Origin: Janthinobacterium lividum
Lineage (GTDB): Bacteria > Pseudomonadota > Gammaproteobacteria > Burkholderiales > Burkholderiaceae_D
DNA: 64,000 nt
Assembly (NCBI RefSeq): GCF_034424625.1
Contig: NZ_CP139976.1
Location: 2,418,001 to 2,482,000 of the forward strand
Direction: 5' to 3'
Position 1 is the first letter of the stretch. Each line of letters starts with the position of its first letter. The position numbers and the translations under genes are program-made. The notes beneath the pieces are model-generated. The model was not told where the DNA came from. It ran no database searches and saw only the letters and a list, made by a program, of their open reading frames with translations. Below, in pieces: positions 15,519-24,268 of the stretch.

Positions 15519-15564
15519 TACCAAAAGGTACGTACTTACAATAAGTAAGCAATAGTCCTATTAT
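15519..15564 (+). promoter_or_regulatory. Promoter of the QorB-like gene with overlapping dyads
   Basis: TTACAA (15536-15541) and TATTAT (15559-15564) are 17 bases apart and fit a sigma-70 promoter. The dyad CTTACAATAAGTAAG (15535-15549) covers the -35 box, and a second dyad TACCAAAAGGTA lies at 15519-15530. They are natural HxlR operator candidates between the divergent regulator and target. Confidence 0.5.
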
Positions 15565-15597
15565 AGGGTTTTACCACCCACGTACCAAGGAGAAATC

Positions 15598-16449
15598 ATG
15601 ATCGTCATCACCGGCGCCACAGGCAATCTGGGCGAGCACGTCATCGCCAGCCTGCTCACATCCGTCCCCGCAGCCAATATCATCGCCGCCGTGCGCAACC
15701 CGGCCAAGGCCGCCGGCCTGGTCGCCCAGGGCGTGCAAGTGCGCCAGGCCGATTACAACGATGGCGCCAGTCTCGATGCGGCATTCAAGGGTGCAACGAA
15801 GATCCTGCTGATTTCGTCGAGCGAAGTGGGCCAGCGCGCGCAGCAGCACCAGAATGTCATCGATGCAGCCAAGCGGGCCGGCGTGGCCTTGCTGGCCTAC
15901 ACCAGCGTCTTGCGCGCCGACACGTCGCCGCTGGGCCTGGCCGCCGAGCACGTCATTACGGAAGCGGCCATCCGCGCATCCGGCCTGCCGTACAGTTTCC
16001 TGCGCAACGGCTGGTACCTGGAAAACCATACGGAGCACCTGGTGCCCGTGCTCGAGCATGGCGTCGTGCTGGGTGCGGCGCAAAACGGCCGCTTCTCGTC
16101 CGCCGCGCGCCTTGACTACGCGGCGGCGGCCGCCGCCGTGCTGACGGCGCCCCAGCCGCAAGCCATCTATGAACTGGCTGGCGACCACGGCTTTACCCTG
16201 GCCGAGTATGCGGCCGAAGTGGCGCGCCAGTCGGGCAAGGCGATTGCGTACAAGGATATGCCGCAGGCGGACTTCAAGGCGGCGCTGGTGAGCGTGGGTG
16301 TGCCGGAAGGGTTTGCCGACCTGCTGGCCGACTCCGATGCGGGTGCGGCCAAGGGCGGCCTGGAAGACAATGGCAAGCAATTGAGCGCGCTGATTGGCCG
16401 TCCGACGACGAGCCTGTTTGACGCCGTCAAGGCGGCGCTGGCCAAATAA
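15598..16449 (+). CDS. NAD(P)H-dependent quinone reductase-like SDR (QorB family)
   Basis: A protein of 283 residues preceded by AAGGAG. The N-terminus has the atypical SDR dinucleotide motif GATGNLGEHV, followed by AAVRNPAKA and ILLISSSEVG, as in the NmrA-like branch that includes E. coli QorB. The FLRNGWYLEN segment is also typical of that branch. QorB reduces quinones with NADPH. The divergent HxlR gene strengthens the match, since regulator and enzyme are neighbours in other genomes. A terminator lies 34 bases downstream. Other NmrA-like reductases cannot be excluded, but family and context agree. Confidence 0.82.
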   Translation: MIVITGATGNLGEHVIASLLTSVPAANIIAAVRNPAKAAGLVAQGVQVRQADYNDGASLDAAFKGATKILLISSSEVGQRAQQHQNVIDAAKRAGVALLAYTSVLRADTSPLGLAAEHVITEAAIRASGLPYSFLRNGWYLENHTEHLVPVLEHGVVLGAAQNGRFSSAARLDYAAAAAAVLTAPQPQAIYELAGDHGFTLAEYAAEVARQSGKAIAYKDMPQADFKAALVSVGVPEGFADLLADSDAGAAKGGLEDNGKQLSALIGRPTTSLFDAVKAALAK

Positions 16450-16483
16450 GGGAAGGGCCGCGGTTGCGCGGCATCTTGAAATG

Positions 16484-16521
16484 AAAAAAGCCGCAAACTC
16501 GTGAAAGTTTGCGGCTTTTTT
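16484..16521. terminator. Bidirectional terminator between the QorB-like gene and the tRNA-Leu array
   Basis: Arms GCCGCAAACT (16490-16499) and AGTTTGCGGC (16506-16515) are flanked by six A on the left and six T on the right, so it can stop transcription from both sides. An identical copy stands at 19485-19522 beside the fourth tRNA-Leu. Confidence 0.88.
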
Positions 16522-16534
16522 GCGAATTAGGTAA

Positions 16535-16619
16535 TGGTGCCCACGAAGGGACTCGAACCCCTACACCCGAAGGCACATGGACCTGAACCATGCGCGTCTA
16601 CCAATTCCGCCACGTGGGC
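16535..16619 (-). tRNA. tRNA-Leu(CAG), copy 1
   Basis: On the minus strand the 7-base acceptor stem GCCCACG pairs with CGTGGGC, and the anticodon stem CATGG / CCATG encloses TTCAGGT with anticodon CAG. A long variable arm (TGCCTTCGGGTGT) and the T arm GGGTTCGAGTCCC follow, and CCA is encoded at 16535-16537. It is last in a three-gene tandem transcribed leftward and is followed by the terminator. Confidence 0.97.
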
Positions 16620-16687
16620 ACTGATGCTGCTTACTGCTATATCTCACTACTGTACTGCGGACTACAACGACAACAACTCGTTGCTGG

Positions 16688-16772
16688 TGGTGCCCACGAA
16701 GGGACTCGAACCCCTACACCCGAAGGCACATGGACCTGAACCATGCGCGTCTACCAATTCCGCCACGTGGGC
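16688..16772 (-). tRNA. tRNA-Leu(CAG), copy 2
   Basis: Identical in sequence to the first copy, including anticodon CAG and the encoded CCA. The spacers on its two sides are also similar to each other, so the array grew by tandem duplication of a unit of about 153 bases. Confidence 0.97.
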
Positions 16773-16840
16773 ATTGTGCTGCTTGTTGCTACTATCTGCT
16801 ACTTTACTGCGGATCACAACAATCGACAACTTGTTGCTGG

Positions 16841-16925
16841 TGGTGCCCACGAAGGGACTCGAACCCCTACACCCGAAGGCACATGGACCTGAACCATGCG
16901 CGTCTACCAATTCCGCCACGTGGGC
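16841..16925 (-). tRNA. tRNA-Leu(CAG), copy 3
   Basis: Identical to the other copies with encoded CCA. It is the promoter-proximal member of the three-gene array. Its upstream flank (16926-17100) differs from the spacers between copies and lies behind the end of the heparinase gene. Confidence 0.97.
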
Positions 16926-17118
16926 ATTGTTACTGCTTGCTGCTTGTCGCTGCATGTTCTGCAGCGAGGACAAAATCATAAGGGCTGGCGTGCATTCGGT
17001 CAATCAACATTTTGCACTTTTCTTCAAGAAACACCCTTTTCCCCTGAAAAAAGCCATTTCCCTATGAAAGGCAAGATGAATCTGCCTGTTTTTTCAGCAA
17101 AAAACAGGCATTTGGGGC

Positions 17119-19350
17119 TTATTGCGGCAGGGTGATGGTTTGCGTGCCGATCTGCAGCAAGCGTCCGCCAGGCACTGTCTGCAGGGAGGTTGGCACCGAT
17201 TTGCAGCCGATATCGAGCACGATCAGGAACTCCGCCGCCATGGCTGGGGTGGTCTTGACGTAGGCGGCGTGCTGCTGGCTTGCCTCCTTGGGCGGATTGG
17301 GGGCGCTAAAGCTGGACAATTGTTCCTCGTCTGGCCGTAATGATTGCAGGCAAAGCGAAGCCGTGCCATTTTCTATGCTGGCCCGGCCATTCGGATACAG
17401 GTACAGGGTGTTGAGCGCATGCATGTTCCATTCGAAAGTGCGGGCCGTTGCGGAGTTCAGCTTGTCGAGCACCACCACCACGTCGTTCGAGCGCGAATAC
17501 CATATTTGGCGCTTGGCCAGGCTCAAGTCGTTGCTGTAGGCGGCACTGGCATCGCCTTCCACGTAGTCGAGGTCCGTGCCGTGCATGAATGCCGTGATCT
17601 TGCCGTTTTTGTAGCGCATCTCGTAGTGGCCGGCGATGAATTGGCCTTTCCCGCCATCAAAGGTGATGGCGTTGTGGGCGCGCGACTGGCGGTACCAGCT
17701 TTGCGACAGCGGCGATGCGTAGTAGTCCTGGTAGCCGGCTTCGATCAGCAGTGGCTTGCCGCCGCTGTTGATGACCAGGCTGTTTTGATCCCCGTGGCTG
17801 TGATTGAAGGCGCCGAACGGACTCGATTTGAAGTAGACGGAAGTGCGGGCGGCGTTGCTCATGTCGCTGTGCATGGCTGCCCAGCCAATGCTGGGAAAGA
17901 GCATGGCGTTGGGCGGTGCTTCGGGCGCGACCGTGTCGGCAGGCAGTGGGTAGGGCGCTTGCAGCAGGGTGATGGGACTTTCCTGCGCGCCCGGCTGGCT
18001 GCTGTACCAGGCGGCCGCTGGCGTGGCTTGCCGTGCCACATACGCCTTCAGGGGTGCCGGGTCCGGCTTGCTTTCGTGGACATCGCCGAAGACGTGGCGT
18101 GGGGCGTTCGGTGGGATGAACTGCATGAAATAGCTGGAAAATCCCGCTGCCCACGGTTTGTTGAACAGGTTGACGCCGGTGGCTTCGGCCAGCGGCTGCC
18201 ATAGTTGCAACTGTATATCGGTGGTGTACTGGCCATACGCCGAGCCGTTGGCAAAGCCGCCTTCCGGGCCGCTCCAGACGTGGACGATATGCATGTACGA
18301 GCGCACGGCAAAGTCGAACCAGGCTTGCGCTTCCGGCCTGGCGTCGAGCAGCAGGGTTGAGGCGGCGGCAAGGTAGCCCAGTGCCTCGACGCCGTGCGAG
18401 TCCATGGGGGACTGGTCCAGGCGTCCGCCGGCGATGGACAGGTCCGCGTAAATGGGCGTCAGCCGCTGCGCGGCGACCGACAGCCAGTGCGCGCGGCGGG
18501 GCGCATCCAGATCCAGCCACAGGAAGTCGGCACCCTTGGCAAGTACCAGGGCAATCATGCGCGCCACCTGGTCCTGCGCTTTATAACTGGTGGGGCCATC
18601 CGGGCTCAGGGCGGCCAGCTGGTCGCCGCGCAGTATGGCCTCATCCAGATACCTGCGTTCCTGTGTCAGGCGAAATAGCAAGGCGGCCGCTTCCATTTGC
18701 CGGATCACGGCGCCGGCGGCATTGGCGATGCGGTTGTACTGGCCGCCATCGTTGGGCGTGGTCCACATGCCATCGTTGACGCTGGCCACGGCCGTGGTAT
18801 TCAGATTGACTTCGCTGACGAGGCGGTTCAGGAAGGGGCGCCGCTTGCTCTCCATGGCGGCATCCCAGGCGCTCGCTTGCGCGAAGGAGGCTGGCAACTG
18901 GCGCGGGCGCGGGTGGGCCCGCACGGTCGCCGCCATATCGGACGATTCGGGAACGACAAAATTGCGTGAATTGCTGTCGATGGTAAACGGACGCTTGTCG
19001 GACCAGTCGCGGGACGTGGAAAGCGGGCTGACGCGCCATTCATACTCGCCGGGCGGCAGTGCGCTCGATGGCAGCAGGAAATTGCGCGAGACGGTGTGGC
19101 TGCTCGCGGTGCCGTCAACCGGCAAAATCTCCACGACATATTGCGCCGGATAGCTGGCATGGCGCGGCCAGGCAAAGGACGGCGGATTTTGCACCTGCAA
19201 TTTCACTTGTTCCGGTGCCGGTTTGACGATTTCAGGGCTGCTGGAGCGGGTGCTTACCCAGTCCGCCGCCTGGCTGGCGCCAGCGCCGAGGCTTAATGCC
19301 ATGAAGCTGTTGAAAAGAATCCGTTGGTGTTTGCCTGGCCTGCATGTCAT
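17119..19350 (-). CDS. Secreted heparinase II/III-family polysaccharide lyase
   Basis: A protein of 743 residues. A signal peptide ends near GAGASQA|ADW at about residue 29. The next 100 residues form a beta-sandwich-like module (PSFAWP... PGEYEWRVSP), as in lyases with an N-terminal DUF4962-type region. A helical toroid spans about 150-430 (HGVEALGYLAAAS, FANGSAYGQY). The heparinase II/III core carries FGAFNHSHGDQNSLVINSGG with catalytic-type His residues, then LLIEAGYQDYY. Such enzymes cleave uronic-acid-containing polysaccharides in the periplasm or outside the cell. Its substrate may be a host glycan or an exopolysaccharide; nothing nearby decides. It sits alone between tRNA-Leu copies 3 and 4, which suggests insertion at a tRNA site. 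Confidence 0.82.
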   Translation of the reverse strand: MTCRPGKHQRILFNSFMALSLGAGASQAADWVSTRSSSPEIVKPAPEQVKLQVQNPPSFAWPRHASYPAQYVVEILPVDGTASSHTVSRNFLLPSSALPPGEYEWRVSPLSTSRDWSDKRPFTIDSNSRNFVVPESSDMAATVRAHPRPRQLPASFAQASAWDAAMESKRRPFLNRLVSEVNLNTTAVASVNDGMWTTPNDGGQYNRIANAAGAVIRQMEAAALLFRLTQERRYLDEAILRGDQLAALSPDGPTSYKAQDQVARMIALVLAKGADFLWLDLDAPRRAHWLSVAAQRLTPIYADLSIAGGRLDQSPMDSHGVEALGYLAAASTLLLDARPEAQAWFDFAVRSYMHIVHVWSGPEGGFANGSAYGQYTTDIQLQLWQPLAEATGVNLFNKPWAAGFSSYFMQFIPPNAPRHVFGDVHESKPDPAPLKAYVARQATPAAAWYSSQPGAQESPITLLQAPYPLPADTVAPEAPPNAMLFPSIGWAAMHSDMSNAARTSVYFKSSPFGAFNHSHGDQNSLVINSGGKPLLIEAGYQDYYASPLSQSWYRQSRAHNAITFDGGKGQFIAGHYEMRYKNGKITAFMHGTDLDYVEGDASAAYSNDLSLAKRQIWYSRSNDVVVVLDKLNSATARTFEWNMHALNTLYLYPNGRASIENGTASLCLQSLRPDEEQLSSFSAPNPPKEASQQHAAYVKTTPAMAAEFLIVLDIGCKSVPTSLQTVPGGRLLQIGTQTITLPQ

Positions 19351-19484
19351 GACTTCTCTCCGTAATGCTGTTGCCAGTCACGCGCGATGCGTGGCATGGG
19401 GAGATGTCAATATACTATTGAATGGAGCAAAAATGTTCTTTTTTGACAATTTCCCGGGCGGGTTGGTGCCGTGCTGCGGAAATG

Positions 19485-19522
19485 AAAAAAGCCGCAAACT
19501 CGTGAAAGTTTGCGGCTTTTTT
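19485..19522. terminator. Bidirectional terminator next to tRNA-Leu copy 4
   Basis: This is an exact copy of the hairpin at 16484-16521. It ends the single-gene tRNA transcript and separates it from the heparinase gene, whose start lies 135 bases further left. Confidence 0.85.
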
Positions 19523-19535
19523 GCGAATTAGGTAA

Positions 19536-19620
19536 TGGTGCCCACGAAGGGACTCGAACCCCTACACCCGAAGGCACATGGACCTGAACCATGCGCGTCT
19601 ACCAATTCCGCCACGTGGGC
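19536..19620 (-). tRNA. tRNA-Leu(CAG), copy 4
   Basis: Identical to the three tandem copies, with anticodon CAG and encoded CCA. It is separated from them by the heparinase gene. Together with the terminator, the flanking sequence from about 19480 to 19630 repeats the sequence at 16476-16628. Confidence 0.97.
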
Positions 19621-19671
19621 ACTGATGCTGCTCTATTACTTGTCGCAAAATAACTTCGCAACAATTCTGCT

Positions 19672-19677
19672 ATTATA
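19672..19677 (-). promoter_or_regulatory. -10 element of the tRNA-Leu copy 4 promoter
   Basis: TATAAT reads on the minus strand 52 bases upstream of the tRNA. The matching -35 region is weak (TGGCGC at 17 bases), so this promoter may rely on an extended or UP-type element. Confidence 0.5.
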
Positions 19678-19933
19678 ACGGCTTGAAGAGTTTTGCGCCA
19701 GATGAGCTTTCGCTCCATACTGCACCTCAACCCTGTACCGCTTTCCTGCAACTGCATTCCCGTGAAGGTTTGTCGCTGCAAGAGACCGAGATTATAGAGC
19801 AATATTTGCCGAAGTCAAATGCATTGCGCAGCTTTTCTCCTTTTTTTCATCGGCGGGGCACTTGTTCGGTTTCCGCTACGCTGTCCGTTAGGCAAACCAA
19901 GGCGTCCTCCGGTACACTACCGGACATCACCGT

Positions 19934-19945
19934 GTCAATATTGAC
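19934..19945. promoter_or_regulatory. Palindrome in the leader region of the RNase R gene
   Basis: GTCAATATTGAC is a perfect 12-base dyad 62 bases ahead of the rnr start, flanked by near-symmetric CACC and GGTG. It could be an operator or an RNA hairpin in the leader. The rest of the 19681-20007 stretch shows no gene. Confidence 0.35.
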
Positions 19946-20007
19946 GGTGATGTCATCGGTCTTTGTCTTCCGTTTGATCACTGTCAATAACAACTATAGA
20001 AATACTT

Positions 20008-22557
20008 TTGAGCCAAAATACCCACACCATCCCCAGCCGGGAGGACATTCTCGGCATATTCCGCAGCGTCAACGCGCCTCTCGACCCGCAGTCTCTCGGG
20101 AAAACGCTGCAAGTGCATGCCGATTCCATGGATGTCCTGGTCCGTCGCCTGAAGGCGATGGAGCGCGACGGCCAGCTCAAGTCTGACGCCAGCGGTGTTT
20201 TCAGCCTGGCCGACCAGAGCGCGCTTGTCGCCGGTCGCGTTACCAGCCACCGCGATGGCTTCGGCTTTGTCATTCCCGACGACGCCAGCGCCGACCTGTT
20301 CCTGCCTGAGAAAGAAATGCAGAAAGTACTGCATGGCGACAAGGTCATGGCCCGCATCGTTGGCACGGACCGCCGCGGCCGCCCGGAAGGCACGATCGTG
20401 GAAGTCACCTACCGCGCCAATACCCACGTCATCGGCCGCCTGATCCAGGAAAACGGTACCTGGGTCGTGGCGCCGGAAGACCAGCGCATCGGCCAGGACA
20501 TCCTGGTGACCGGTTCGGTGGGCAAGGCGAAGGCCGGCCAGATCGTCAGCGTCGAGCTGACCGAGCAACCGATGCGCTTCAAGCAGCCGGTCGGCAAGAT
20601 CGTCGAAGTGCTCGGTGCGCTCGATGATCCCGGCATGGAAATTGAAATTGCCGTGCGTAAATTCAACGTGCCGCACGTCTTTTCCGCCGCCGCCCTCAAG
20701 CAGGCTGAAAAACTGCCCTTCGAAGTGCGCGCCGCCGACCTGAAAGACCGTGTCGACCTGCGCGACGTGCCGCTCGTTACCATCGATGGCGAGGACGCGC
20801 GCGATTTCGACGATGCCGTGTATTGCGAGCCCGTCAAGATTGGCCGCGCCAACTGCTTCCGCCTGATCGTGGCGATTGCCGACGTCAGCCATTACGTGAA
20901 GCCGAACGACGCGCTCGATGCCGATGCGCTCGAACGCAGCACGTCCGTCTACTTCCCGCGCCGCGTGATCCCGATGCTGCCGGAAAAACTGTCGAATGGC
21001 CTGTGTTCGCTGAACCCGGCCGTCGACCGCCTGACCCTCGTCTGCGACGCCGTCGTCAGCGACAAGGGCGAGCTGAAGGCGTATCAGTTCTACCCGGCCG
21101 TCATCCATTCGGCCGCGCGCCTCACGTATGACGAAGTCGCCGCCGTGCTGGGCAACACCAAGGGACCCGAAGCGGCACGCCGCGCGGACATCCTGCCGCA
21201 CCTGCAAAACCTGGAAGCCGTCTACCGCGCCTTGCTGAAAGCACGCACGGAGCGGGGCGCCATCGACTTCGAGACGACGGAAACGTATATCGTCTGCAAT
21301 AGCGCCGGCAAGATCGAAAAGATCATCCCCCGCACGCGCAACGAAGCGCACAAGATCATCGAAGAGTGCATGCTGGCGGCCAACGTCTGCGCGGCGGATC
21401 TGTTGCTGCGTAACAAGCATCCCGGCACCTACCGCATCCACGCCAGCCCGACCAAGGAAAAGCTCACGCAAGTGCGCACCTTCCTCAAGCAAGTCGGCCT
21501 GAACCTGACGGGCGGCGACACGCCATCGGCATCCGATTACCAGACCCTGATGCAGCAGATCAAGGCGCGTCCCGACGCGGCCCTGTTGCAAACGATGCTG
21601 CTGCGCTCGATGCAGCAAGCTGTCTACAGCCCGGACAATATCGGCCACTTCGGCCTGGCGTACGAGGCGTATGCCCACTTCACCAGCCCGATCCGCCGCT
21701 ATCCCGACCTGCTGACGCACCGCGCCATCAAGGCCATTTTGCAAGGCAAGAAATACGAGCCGAAGCTGTCCGAGAAGACCGTGCTGAACACGAACGTGTC
21801 GAACGCCACGCGCAAGCAGCAAGCGAAGGACAAGGCCGACGGCAAGCCGAAAAAGACGGACCTGACGATCTGGGACGCGCTGGGCGTGCATTGCTCGGCC
21901 AACGAACGCCGCGCCGACGAAGCGTCGCGCGACGTGGAAGCCTGGCTGAAGTGCTACTTCATGCAAGACAAATTGGGCGAAGAGTTCACCGGCACCATCA
22001 CCGGCGTGACCACCTTCGGCGTCTTCGTGCAATTGGACACCCTGTTTGTCGAAGGCCTGGTGCACGTCACCGAGCTGGGCACCGACTACTTCCAGTACGA
22101 CGATGCGCGCCATGAATTGCGCGGCGAACGCACGGGCAAGCGCTACCAGCTGACCGACCGTCTGACGGTGCAAGTTGCGCGTGTCGATCTGGAAACGCGC
22201 AAGATCGACCTGCGTTTGGTTACCGATGCGGAACTGGCGGGCGAAGATGCGCCAGCCAAGCCGAACGGCGCCGGCAAGCGCAAGGGCGAAAAGAAATCCA
22301 TGGTCAAGCCCGGTCCTGCGACCGAGCAGCGCCATGAGATCAAGGCCAGCGTCAACAACGGCGGCAAGGCCGGCAAGGGTTCCGGCGGCCGTTCCAATGG
22401 CGCCAAGGCGCAAGCCAAGCCTGCAGCCAAGGCAGCGCTGAAGGAAGCCCCCAAGGCCGCCGAACCTAAGCGCAGCAAGAAACCAGCCGCGGCACCCGCT
22501 GCGGCGGCACCACGTGCAGCAAAAACTGTATCAAAATCAAGCAAGAACAAGCGATAA
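20008..22557 (+). CDS. rnr: Ribonuclease R
   Basis: A protein of 849 residues that starts with TTG at 20008. The start is supported because the N-terminal winged helix typical of RNase R (ILGIFRSVNAPLDPQSLGKT onward) begins right there, and the next ATG would cut into it. Cold-shock-type OB folds (RDGFGFVIPDDASADLFLPE) precede the RNB domain with the metal-binding aspartates in TIDGEDARDFDDAV. An S1 domain follows at about residues 640-730 (GTITGVTTFGVFVQLDTLFV). The last 100 residues are a Lys/Ala-rich basic tail. RNase R degrades structured RNA 3' to 5' and matures rRNA and tmRNA. The rlmB gene follows after 15 bases. Confidence 0.96.
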   Translation: MSQNTHTIPSREDILGIFRSVNAPLDPQSLGKTLQVHADSMDVLVRRLKAMERDGQLKSDASGVFSLADQSALVAGRVTSHRDGFGFVIPDDASADLFLPEKEMQKVLHGDKVMARIVGTDRRGRPEGTIVEVTYRANTHVIGRLIQENGTWVVAPEDQRIGQDILVTGSVGKAKAGQIVSVELTEQPMRFKQPVGKIVEVLGALDDPGMEIEIAVRKFNVPHVFSAAALKQAEKLPFEVRAADLKDRVDLRDVPLVTIDGEDARDFDDAVYCEPVKIGRANCFRLIVAIADVSHYVKPNDALDADALERSTSVYFPRRVIPMLPEKLSNGLCSLNPAVDRLTLVCDAVVSDKGELKAYQFYPAVIHSAARLTYDEVAAVLGNTKGPEAARRADILPHLQNLEAVYRALLKARTERGAIDFETTETYIVCNSAGKIEKIIPRTRNEAHKIIEECMLAANVCAADLLLRNKHPGTYRIHASPTKEKLTQVRTFLKQVGLNLTGGDTPSASDYQTLMQQIKARPDAALLQTMLLRSMQQAVYSPDNIGHFGLAYEAYAHFTSPIRRYPDLLTHRAIKAILQGKKYEPKLSEKTVLNTNVSNATRKQQAKDKADGKPKKTDLTIWDALGVHCSANERRADEASRDVEAWLKCYFMQDKLGEEFTGTITGVTTFGVFVQLDTLFVEGLVHVTELGTDYFQYDDARHELRGERTGKRYQLTDRLTVQVARVDLETRKIDLRLVTDAELAGEDAPAKPNGAGKRKGEKKSMVKPGPATEQRHEIKASVNNGGKAGKGSGGRSNGAKAQAKPAAKAALKEAPKAAEPKRSKKPAAAPAAAAPRAAKTVSKSSKNKR

Positions 22558-22572
22558 AAGAAACGATAACAA

Positions 22573-23316
22573 ATGAAGAATAAAATGATTTTCGGCTTCC
22601 ACGCCGTCACCTCGCGTCTGCGTCATGAAGCGTCGTCCGTGGAAGAAATTTTCGTCGATGCCAGCCGCGTCGACGGCCGCATGAAGGACATGATCGCCGC
22701 TGCCAAGGCTGCCAACGTGCGCGTCATGCCTGTCGACTCGTCGCGTCTGGACAAGATCGTCGGCACGCGCCGCCACCAGGGCGTGATCGCGTTTGCCTCG
22801 CAACTGTCGCTGGCGCGCAATCTCGATGAGCTGCTGGACGCCATCGACGGCCCGCCGCTGCTGTTGATTCTCGACGGCATCACCGACCCGCACAACCTGG
22901 GCGCCTGCCTGCGCGTGGCCGACGGCGTCGGCGCGCATGCCGTCATCGTGCCGAAGGACCGCGCCGTGGGCTTGAATGCCACGGCCGCCAAGGTCGCCAG
23001 CGGCGCCGCCGAAACCGTCCCGTACATCACCGTGACGAACCTGGCGCGCACCATGCGTGAACTGAAAGAGCGCGGCATCTGGCTGATCGGCACGTCCGAC
23101 GACGGCGAAAAAGGCTTGTACGAAGCCGATTTCACGGGCCCGACGGCCCTCGTCATGGGTTCCGAAGGCGAAGGCATGCGCCGTTTGACGCGCGACACCT
23201 GCGACATCCTCGTCAGCATCCCGATGTTCGGCTCCGTCGAGAGCTTGAACGTATCGGTCGCTTCCGGCGTGTGTCTCTACGAAGCCCGCCGCCAGCGCAT
23301 CGCGAAAGAAGGCTAA
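22573..23316 (+). CDS. rlmB: 23S rRNA (guanosine(2251)-2'-O)-methyltransferase RlmB
   Basis: A protein of 247 residues of the SPOUT/TrmH class. An N-terminal substrate-binding domain ([13 protein letters not shown], then [13 protein letters not shown]) is followed by the knotted catalytic domain. The three SPOUT motifs are seen as [34 protein letters not shown] and [22 protein letters not shown]. It methylates the ribose of G2251 in the P-loop of 23S rRNA. The arrangement directly behind rnr is the usual one in Proteobacteria (rnr-rlmB), so the two RNA-processing genes are one operon. Closely related TrmH paralogues exist, but length and context favour RlmB. Confidence 0.95.
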   Translation: MKNKMIFGFHAVTSRLRHEASSVEEIFVDASRVDGRMKDMIAAAKAANVRVMPVDSSRLDKIVGTRRHQGVIAFASQLSLARNLDELLDAIDGPPLLLILDGITDPHNLGACLRVADGVGAHAVIVPKDRAVGLNATAAKVASGAAETVPYITVTNLARTMRELKERGIWLIGTSDDGEKGLYEADFTGPTALVMGSEGEGMRRLTRDTCDILVSIPMFGSVESLNVSVASGVCLYEARRQRIAKEG

Positions 23317-23400
23317 AAAACGTCCAGGGCGGCGTTGCATTGCCTCGCCGTACTTTTGTACTGTCTTCGGCAATGCGCCTTGCCCTGAACGTTTTGTAGC
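23317..23400. repeat. Large nested inverted repeat behind rlmB
   Basis: Left arm CGTCCAGGGCGGCGTTGCAT (from 23321) and right arm ATGCGCCTTGCCCTGAACG (23374-23392) are imperfect complements. In the centre lies GTACTTTTGTAC (23350-23361). It looks like a dispersed intergenic element of this genome and could fold into a long hairpin at the mRNA end. Only one copy is present in the window. Confidence 0.5.
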
Positions 23401-23414
23401 GCTTCTTTGATATG

Positions 23415-23441
23415 CCGCCGCCCTTGAGGCGGCGGTTGTTT
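23415..23441 (+). terminator. Likely terminator of the rnr-rlmB operon
   Basis: CCGCCGCC (23415-23422) and GGCGGCGG (23428-23435) form an 8-base GC stem with a 5-base loop, followed by TTGTTT. The T run is short, so efficiency is uncertain. Confidence 0.55.
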
Positions 23442-23508
23442 ATCTGCCTCCCCGGCAGCACGCCGCCGAATACGCTACCATTTGCGTTCCACCTTATTCA
23501 TTGTCATT

Positions 23509-24258
23509 ATGTTCCACCACCTGCGCGAAGATATCAACAGCATCATTGAACGTGACCCTGCCGCCCGCAATGGCTGGGAGGTGCTGACCTGTTATCCTGG
23601 CCTGCACGCCATCGTCATGCATGGCTGGGCGCACTGGTGCTGGACGCGGCACATGAAGTGGGTAGGGCGCTTCATTTCATATATCGCCCGCATCATCACG
23701 GGCATCGAGATCCATCCGGGCGCGGTCATCGGCCGGCGCGTCTTCATCGACCATGGCTTCGGCGTGGTGATCGGCGAGACGGCCGTCGTCGGCGACGATT
23801 GCACCATCTACCAGGGCGTGACCCTGGGCGGCACCTCGCTGCACAGTGGAGCCAAGCGCCATCCGACCCTGGAGCGGGGCGTCATCGTCGGCGCCGGCGC
23901 GCAGGTGCTGGGCAGTTTCACGGTGGGCGAGTACGCCAAGGTGGGCTCGAACGCCGTGCTATTGAAACCCGTGCCGTCCGGCGCCACGGCCGTCGGCAAC
24001 CCCGCGCACATCGTGCAAAAGGATGTCAGCGCCCTGCGCGAGGGCAGCACGGCCCATTTGTTCGCCGCGTATGGCGTCACGCCCAACGGCGACGATCCGC
24101 TCTCCAAGGCGCTGCAAGGCTTGATCACGCATGCCGTGGCACAGGAGCAGCGCATCGAAACCATCCTCGCCACCCTGAAGGCGGCGGGCATCTGCTGCCA
24201 GGGCGTGCCCGAGTGTGATAAATTCGATTCCGAGCAAATGAACAAGCTGGTTGATTAA
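23509..24258 (+). CDS. cysE: Serine O-acetyltransferase
   Basis: A protein of 249 residues starting MFHHLREDINSIIERDPAAR. It transfers acetyl from acetyl-CoA to serine, the first step of cysteine synthesis. The hexapeptide-repeat left-handed beta-helix is plain (GIEIHPGAVIGRRVFIDHGF, then GVVIGETAVVGDDCTIYQGV, then TLGGTSLHSGAKRHPTL). The active-site His residues lie in the DHG and AKRHP positions. The C-terminal extension past residue 180 is of the shorter type found outside Enterobacteria and has a Cys-containing tail. It stands alone between rlmB and yceH. The start nine codons upstream was rejected because the family begins at the FHHLREDI segment. Confidence 0.93.
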   Translation: MFHHLREDINSIIERDPAARNGWEVLTCYPGLHAIVMHGWAHWCWTRHMKWVGRFISYIARIITGIEIHPGAVIGRRVFIDHGFGVVIGETAVVGDDCTIYQGVTLGGTSLHSGAKRHPTLERGVIVGAGAQVLGSFTVGEYAKVGSNAVLLKPVPSGATAVGNPAHIVQKDVSALREGSTAHLFAAYGVTPNGDDPLSKALQGLITHAVAQEQRIETILATLKAAGICCQGVPECDKFDSEQMNKLVD

Positions 24259-24268
24259 GGATACAGGC

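Noticed and set aside
16534..17067. Plus-strand frame with three repeats of GLEPLHPKAHGPEPCAST
   Set aside because: It is a translation of the antisense strand of three tRNA-Leu genes, not a protein gene.
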